Source: an uncultured Lachnospiraceae bacterium (lineage in GTDB: Bacteria > Bacillota > Clostridia > Lachnospirales > Lachnospiraceae). Taken from it: DNA of 64,000 nucleotides. Made by a program: the position numbers and the translations under genes. Position 1 is the first letter of the stretch, and each line of letters begins with the position of its first letter. The stretch covers positions 1 to 64,000 of the forward strand of contig CAJUSK010000035.1 in assembly GCA_910589075.1 (NCBI GenBank), given 5' to 3'. The notes under the pieces are model-generated. The model was not told the DNA's origin and ran no database searches. It saw only the letters and a program-made list of their open reading frames with translations. Positions 60,193 to 64,000 of this stretch are shown piece by piece.

Positions 60193-60836
60193 CAGATGAA
60201 AATGGTTTTTTACTTGTGCCTTCAAATCAACAAACTGTTTATCCGGATTTCACTTTGATGCGGGACAGTAATGATTTGGAAAAGATTGCCATAGATATTA
60301 AGACGACTTATCGTACAGTTAATAAAAAGGGAAATATTAAAAAATATGGATTTACATTAGGTTCATATGCTTCGTTTATGAGAAACGGGACTAAGAATAT
60401 CATGTTCCCATATGATCATTATGCAAAACATTACATTGTAGGATTTGTTTATACGAGGAATCAGGAGGCTGGTGAGGGAAAGATATTTAACATAGATCGG
60501 ATTGCACAGTTGCCGGTTCCGTATAAAGACGTAGAAGTATTTGTTCAGGAAAAATATAAAATTTCCGGAGAAAAGCCAGGAAGTGGAAATACTGAAAACA
60601 TTGGATCTTATAAAACAAATAATATAAATTATCTGATTAATGGAGAGGGACCGTTTTCGGTGTTGGGGCTGCCGGTATTTGAAAAGTACTGGTCAGGGTA
60701 TCCTGAATACAGATCAACTACTAAATACTATACATCATTAGAAGAATATTTCAAATTTTGCGAGGAAAACGGAGAAAATATGGATGGATTAAAGGGAAGA
60801 TATTCATATTGGAAAGAAATGCATGGAGAGCAGTAA
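60123..60836 (+). pseudogene. EcoRV-type restriction endonuclease, 5'-truncated
   Basis: Reading from 60123 gives LGSDSKLIGRIFELIS, YPDFTLMRDS, KIAIDIKTTYR, FTLGSYASFMRNGTKNIMFP, VGFVYTRN and GSGNTENIGSY, closely matching R.EcoRV from about residue 33 to its end. The equivalents of Glu45 (in RIFEL), Asp74 (YPDF), Asp90 and Lys92 (IDIK) are all kept, but the N-terminal ~32 residues and the start codon are gone; a GTG at 60216 would lose Glu45. The frame is -1 relative to the methylase fragment. GATATC sites occur throughout this window, so an active enzyme without methylase would be lethal. Confidence 0.88.
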
Positions 60837-60892
60837 GGGGAGGGAAACCGGCATCACGGTTGCATTCGCTGCTGCTGCAATGTTTTCAAAAG

Positions 60893-60930
60893 GAACCCCT
60901 GTTGTGCTGTTGCATAGCAGGGGTTCTTTG
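60893..60930 (+). terminator. Terminator after the R-M remnant
   Basis: GAACCCCTG (60893-60901) pairs with CAGGGGTTC (60918-60926), then TTTG. Loop TTGTGCTGTTGCATAG. Confidence 0.75.
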
Positions 60931-61009
60931 ACAGATAGGGTCTATTATAGCATGATTGAGGTGGAAACAGGGAACGGTGTGGTAACCGTTCTCTATTCTA
61001 TTGTTCATG

Positions 61010-61090
61010 ACAATGGATAGTTCGAGAAGCGTGCTGTCTATTGTTTCATAATGACATTATAGAAAGTTTGCAAATCGTATTTTCTATTGC
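61010..61090. repeat. Dispersed hairpin repeat, copy G (two hairpins)
   Basis: ACAATGGATAGTTCGAGAAG...GTCTATTGT (61010-61044) and ACATTATAGAAAGTTTGCAA...TTTTCTATTGC (61054-61090) are two hairpin-2-type units in the same direction. The rest of 60931-61350 is AT-rich and gene-free. Confidence 0.75.
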
Positions 61091-61350
61091 TCATGATCTT
61101 GGAAGCTGCGCGTAGTTTGGCGGGTTGTTATGATTTCCTGTGTTAATCTCCTTGTATTTGCGACATAAGAAACATTATGAAACAAAAATGATAAGAAAAA
61201 ACAAAATTGAAACATATTTAAAAGTTTGTGGAATAAAAACAACGAATGTCGAAGAAAATATAAGAGAAAATACAAATCGTTGGATATTTTTAATAAAAAT
61301 CAGAAGATAAAATCAAATAATATAGAAAAAATGAACGCAGATAAAAGAGA

Positions 61351-61366
61351 TGGCATGAAAATTGCT
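61351..61366 (+). promoter_or_regulatory. Sigma-54 (-24/-12) promoter of the tct operon
   Basis: TGGCATGAAAATTGCT matches the consensus TGGCAYRNNNNTTGCW at every defined position, with GG and GC ten bases apart. It lies 59 bases before the tctB start, giving a likely transcription start near 61377. An enhancer-binding activator would be required; none is encoded in this window, and I could not define its binding site in the AT-rich region upstream. Confidence 0.8.
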
Positions 61367-61424
61367 TGTTATAAAAGTATAATAGCGCTGTTGAAATAAA
61401 CAAAAACACAAAGGTGGTGGAAGA

Positions 61425-61871
61425 ATGAAGAAAATAGGATCTAAGCAGATGATTCCGCTGGCGACGGCTCTGATTGGTGTTGTGTTTGCTGTGATCGGAT
61501 TTACACAACTCGGGTTTTGGGATAAAGAGCCACAACCGGGATTTTTTCCGAGCATTATTGCAATCGTGTTGGTGATTGCAAGTATTGCGGCGTTTTTTCA
61601 GACGCTGAGGGAAGAAGAACAGCCGAATTACAACAAAAATGAGTTGTTGGTCATTCTGGGCGGTTTGTCGCTGATTGCGGGGACGTTTCTGGTAGGATTG
61701 ATTCCCATGGTATTTCTCTATGTGTTGTTCTGGCTGAAAGTGATAGAGAAAGGGACGCCCTGGAAAGATATCATCATCATTGAGCTCATCGTTGCGGTGA
61801 TTGTTCTGGGGGTGTTTGCCGGCTGGCTGCAGGTGCAGTTCCCATGGGGAATGTTTGATATGTTGCGGTAG
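61425..61871 (+). CDS. tctB: Tripartite tricarboxylate transporter, small membrane subunit TctB
   Basis: A 148-residue protein with four membrane spans (LATALIGVVFAVIGF, FPSIIAIVLVIASIAAFF, LSLIAGTFLVGLIPMVFLYV, IIIIELIVAVIVLGVFAGWL). The short loop GFWDKEPQPGFFPSI is the TctB signature. Works with TctA and the soluble TctC in secondary, sodium- or proton-driven uptake of carboxylates. Good ribosome site AGGTGGTGG. First gene behind the sigma-54 promoter. Confidence 0.9.
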   Translation: MKKIGSKQMIPLATALIGVVFAVIGFTQLGFWDKEPQPGFFPSIIAIVLVIASIAAFFQTLREEEQPNYNKNELLVILGGLSLIAGTFLVGLIPMVFLYVLFWLKVIEKGTPWKDIIIIELIVAVIVLGVFAGWLQVQFPWGMFDMLR

Positions 61872-61883
61872 GAGGAGGTACAT

Positions 61884-63401
61884 ATGGAAAATTTTGCAAT
61901 GCTATTTCAGGGATTTGGAACTGCTCTGACGCCCATGAATATAGGGGCGTGCCTGTTGGGGGCAGTTCTGGGACTGGTGGTGGGCGCTATGCCGGGCATC
62001 GGTTCTCTGGCCGGAGTTGCCCTCCTGCTTCCTCTGACGTATAAATTCAATCCGGCGACGGCCATCATCATGCTCGGTGCGCTGTATTATTCAAATATGT
62101 ATGGCGGCGCATTCAGTGCCATTCTTTTGAATATTCCGGGAGATTCCCCGGCGGTTGTGACAACACTGGACGGATATCCGATGGCGACGAAGCGGAAACG
62201 TCCGGGACAGGCTCTGATGACGGCCAACACGGCTTCTTTTGTCGGCGGCATTATCGGTATGATCATCTTAACCTTTATGGGGCCGGGGCTTGCCAATCTG
62301 GGGCTGAAATTTGGGCCTTCCGAGATGACGGCGCTGCTCTTGATCGCCATGACGTCCATTTCATGGCTGGTGGGAGAGAATCCTGTGAAAGGTCTGGTCA
62401 TCACGGCGTTTGGTATTTTGCTGGCCAGTATGGGGATGGATACACTGTCCGGCGCGCCCAGGTATGAGTTTGGCAATATGTATCTGCTGGGAGGGATTCC
62501 GTTTACGCCGTTTGTCATCGGTGCAGTGGGTTTTGCACAGGTCATCCATCTGATCAACGATCGGGATTCCGATAATGAAAAACGGGCAAAGGATGCAGGT
62601 AAGGATACGAAACTGTCTATTCGTGGTTCTGTTTTAACGGGTCATGATTTGAAGAGACTGATTCCGCCTGCCCTCAGGTCCGGTTTCCTGGGCACTTTTG
62701 TAGGTGTATTACCGGGAGCGGGTGCCACCACAGGTTCTTTCATGGGATATGCAATCCAGAAAAAATTTAAGAGTGAGGAAGAGTTGGGAACGGGTGCCAT
62801 TGAGGGGATTGCGGCTTCCGAGGCGGCCAACAATGCGGCGGCAGCAGGCGCGTTTGCACCGCTCCTTGCACTGGGCATTCCCGGTTCTGGGACAGGTGCG
62901 GTGCTTCTGGGCGGATTGATGATGTGGGGACTTTCTCCAGGGCCGCTCCTGTTTGAAAATGAACCGGAATTTTGCTGGGGGCTCATCGCGTCTTTGTTTA
63001 TGGCAAATCTGTTTACATTAATCGTGGCAGTATGTGTGATCCCGTTTCTGATTAAGATTTTGTCCGTGCCGGTTAAATATATGATACCGATTATCACGGT
63101 AGTTTGCGTGGTGGGAGCGTACAGCACGAGTAACTCTATGTATGGGGTAATTGTCATGTTTATTTCCGGCGTGGCGGGATATCTGCTGAGCAAAAATAAT
63201 TTTCCCTCTGCTCCGATGCTTTTGTCCTTCGTGCTTGCCCCGATTCTGGAGGATAATATGCGTAAGGCATTTATTATTTCGGGAGGCAGCCTCAATATCT
63301 TCTTTAACCGGCCGATTACCTGTGTGCTGATGCTTATTTTCCTGGGCATCGTAGGTTTCTCGATTGTAAGACCGATTTTGATGAAAAAGGCTGAAAAATA
63401 A
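61884..63401 (+). CDS. tctA: Tripartite tricarboxylate transporter, large membrane subunit TctA
   Basis: A 505-residue membrane protein with about 12 spans in two inverted halves. Conserved GAVLGLVVGAMPGIGSLAGV and, in the second half, GTFVGVLPGAGATTGSFMGY, EGIAASEAANNAAAAGAF and LGIPGSGTGAVLLGGLMMWG are TctA hallmarks, as is YSNMYGGAFSAILLNIPGDS. AGGAGGTACAT precedes the ATG, 12 bases after tctB. The transported acid is not predictable. Confidence 0.96.
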   Translation: MENFAMLFQGFGTALTPMNIGACLLGAVLGLVVGAMPGIGSLAGVALLLPLTYKFNPATAIIMLGALYYSNMYGGAFSAILLNIPGDSPAVVTTLDGYPMATKRKRPGQALMTANTASFVGGIIGMIILTFMGPGLANLGLKFGPSEMTALLLIAMTSISWLVGENPVKGLVITAFGILLASMGMDTLSGAPRYEFGNMYLLGGIPFTPFVIGAVGFAQVIHLINDRDSDNEKRAKDAGKDTKLSIRGSVLTGHDLKRLIPPALRSGFLGTFVGVLPGAGATTGSFMGYAIQKKFKSEEELGTGAIEGIAASEAANNAAAAGAFAPLLALGIPGSGTGAVLLGGLMMWGLSPGPLLFENEPEFCWGLIASLFMANLFTLIVAVCVIPFLIKILSVPVKYMIPIITVVCVVGAYSTSNSMYGVIVMFISGVAGYLLSKNNFPSAPMLLSFVLAPILEDNMRKAFIISGGSLNIFFNRPITCVLMLIFLGIVGFSIVRPILMKKAEK

Positions 63402-63468
63402 TCCGCTGTGGATAGAGAATGAACAGGCGGCTGGTAATATGTTAATCAAATGATAGGAGGAATCGTAT

Positions 63469-64000
63469 ATGAAAAAGAGAAGTTTTACAATGTTGTTAGC
63501 CGGTGTAATGGCGCTTTCCATGACAGTGGCCGGGTGCGGGAAGCAGGCCGACGGAGGTCCCTTTACTCCGACGAAAAATATTAACTGGACCGTGACATCC
63601 AGTGCGGGCGGCGGATCTGATATTTTTACGCGTATGATTGCCGATGTCATGAAAAATGAAGATTTGGTAAACGGACAGACGGTGGTAGTGACAAATAAAA
63701 CAGACGGTGCAGGCGAGGTAGGACGCAACGAAGTGGCTACCTTGAAAAAAGATGCGGATTATCAGCTTTTAACGTTTAACAGCGGCGACCTTATGCCGAT
63801 GGTACAGAATACCAAGAATCGTTCTTCCAATTTCCGGATTCTGGCGATTATGGCAGTGGACAAACAGCTTTTGTTCAAGGGTGAGAGCACATCCTATGAT
63901 ACATTTGAGGATGTTATTGCAGCCTGCCAGGCGGGGACAAAGGTTGTCATCGGCGGCTCAAAGGGCGACGACATTGCTACATATCAGGCGTTGCTGGCAG
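63469..64000 (+). CDS. tctC: Tripartite tricarboxylate transporter, substrate-binding lipoprotein TctC (3' end outside window)
   Basis: An incomplete frame of 177 codons. Signal MKKRSFTMLLAGVMALSMTV then AGCG with lipid-bearing Cys near residue 23. The mature start NINWTVTSSAGGGSDIFTRM is the typical TctC/BugT opening, followed by VVTNKTDGAGEVGRNEV and LLTFNSGDLMPMVQN, the carboxylate-binding loops. TAGGAGGAATC is the ribosome site. Third component of the operon. Confidence 0.93.
   Translation, partial: MKKRSFTMLLAGVMALSMTVAGCGKQADGGPFTPTKNINWTVTSSAGGGSDIFTRMIADVMKNEDLVNGQTVVVTNKTDGAGEVGRNEVATLKKDADYQLLTFNSGDLMPMVQNTKNRSSNFRILAIMAVDKQLLFKGESTSYDTFEDVIAACQAGTKVVIGGSKGDDIATYQALLA

Noticed and set aside
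60823..61020. 65-codon open frame after the endonuclease remnant
   Set aside because: It spans a terminator and a dispersed hairpin; not protein-like.

Overview
The window looks like the chromosome of a spore-forming Clostridia of the Lachnospiraceae type (G+C near 50% by eye). This rests on the cysE-cysS-mrnC-rlmB-sigH gene order, an FMN-riboswitch ribDE-BA-H operon, the hom-apgM-lysC arrangement without thrB, lipoprotein signal peptides, strong AGGAGG ribosome sites, and a tripartite tricarboxylate transporter with a sigma-54 promoter. No species can be named from this alone.

Layout. 1-2.9 kb is accessory: an ISL3-type transposase tail, a PsiE-like membrane protein, a TnpV fragment and two small P-loop kinase-like genes. 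3.2-7.3 kb is the riboflavin operon under an FMN riboswitch plus terminator. 8-10.8 kb is a BlaI/BlaR-like sensor module whose metalloprotease shares its C-terminal domain with a separately encoded lipoprotein; both transcription units carry the same double operator. 11-17 kb is housekeeping (ispF, acetyltransferase, cysE, cysS, mrnC, rlmB, sigH, tRNA-Thr). 17-25.1 kb holds a CAP-domain protein, a TrpB2-like enzyme, a GAF-GGDEF protein, a DUF1653 protein with 54-bp repeats, and an SfsA-MutY fusion. glyA follows, behind a hairpin-rich leader with a 34-bp direct repeat.

26.7-29.2 kb is a polar amino acid ABC importer with a palindromic operator; then fucO and an aspartate-family/one-carbon run (ACT protein, hom, proposed homoserine kinase, lysC, udp, metF). 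36.7-39.7 kb (minus strand) is an MBOAT/SGNH surface O-acylation pair, divergent from an XRE regulator. 40-46 kb has ilvE, udk, a PHP phosphoesterase, an FAD protein, a PrsA-like foldase and a polysaccharide deacetylase. 46.4-49.5 kb pairs a chemoreceptor with a sugar-binding lipoprotein. rarA and a hybrid histidine kinase follow.

53.4-59.25 kb is the most intriguing block: a complete STM4015-4014-4013-4012-4011 cluster (LRR-like protein, ATP-grasp-like protein, phosphatase/sulfatase-fold hydrolase, two radical SAM enzymes). It is functionally uncharacterised as far as I know, and here the last radical SAM protein is fused to a HAD phosphatase domain that stops early. Directly after it lies an AT-rich remnant of an EcoRV-like restriction-modification system, in which the 5' part of the methylase gene is joined out of frame to the endonuclease gene lacking its first ~32 codons. 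The window ends in a TctB-TctA-TctC transporter operon with a textbook -24/-12 promoter. A family of short hairpin repeats (ACAATAGAAAG...CTTTCTATTGT) is scattered through at least seven intergenic sites.
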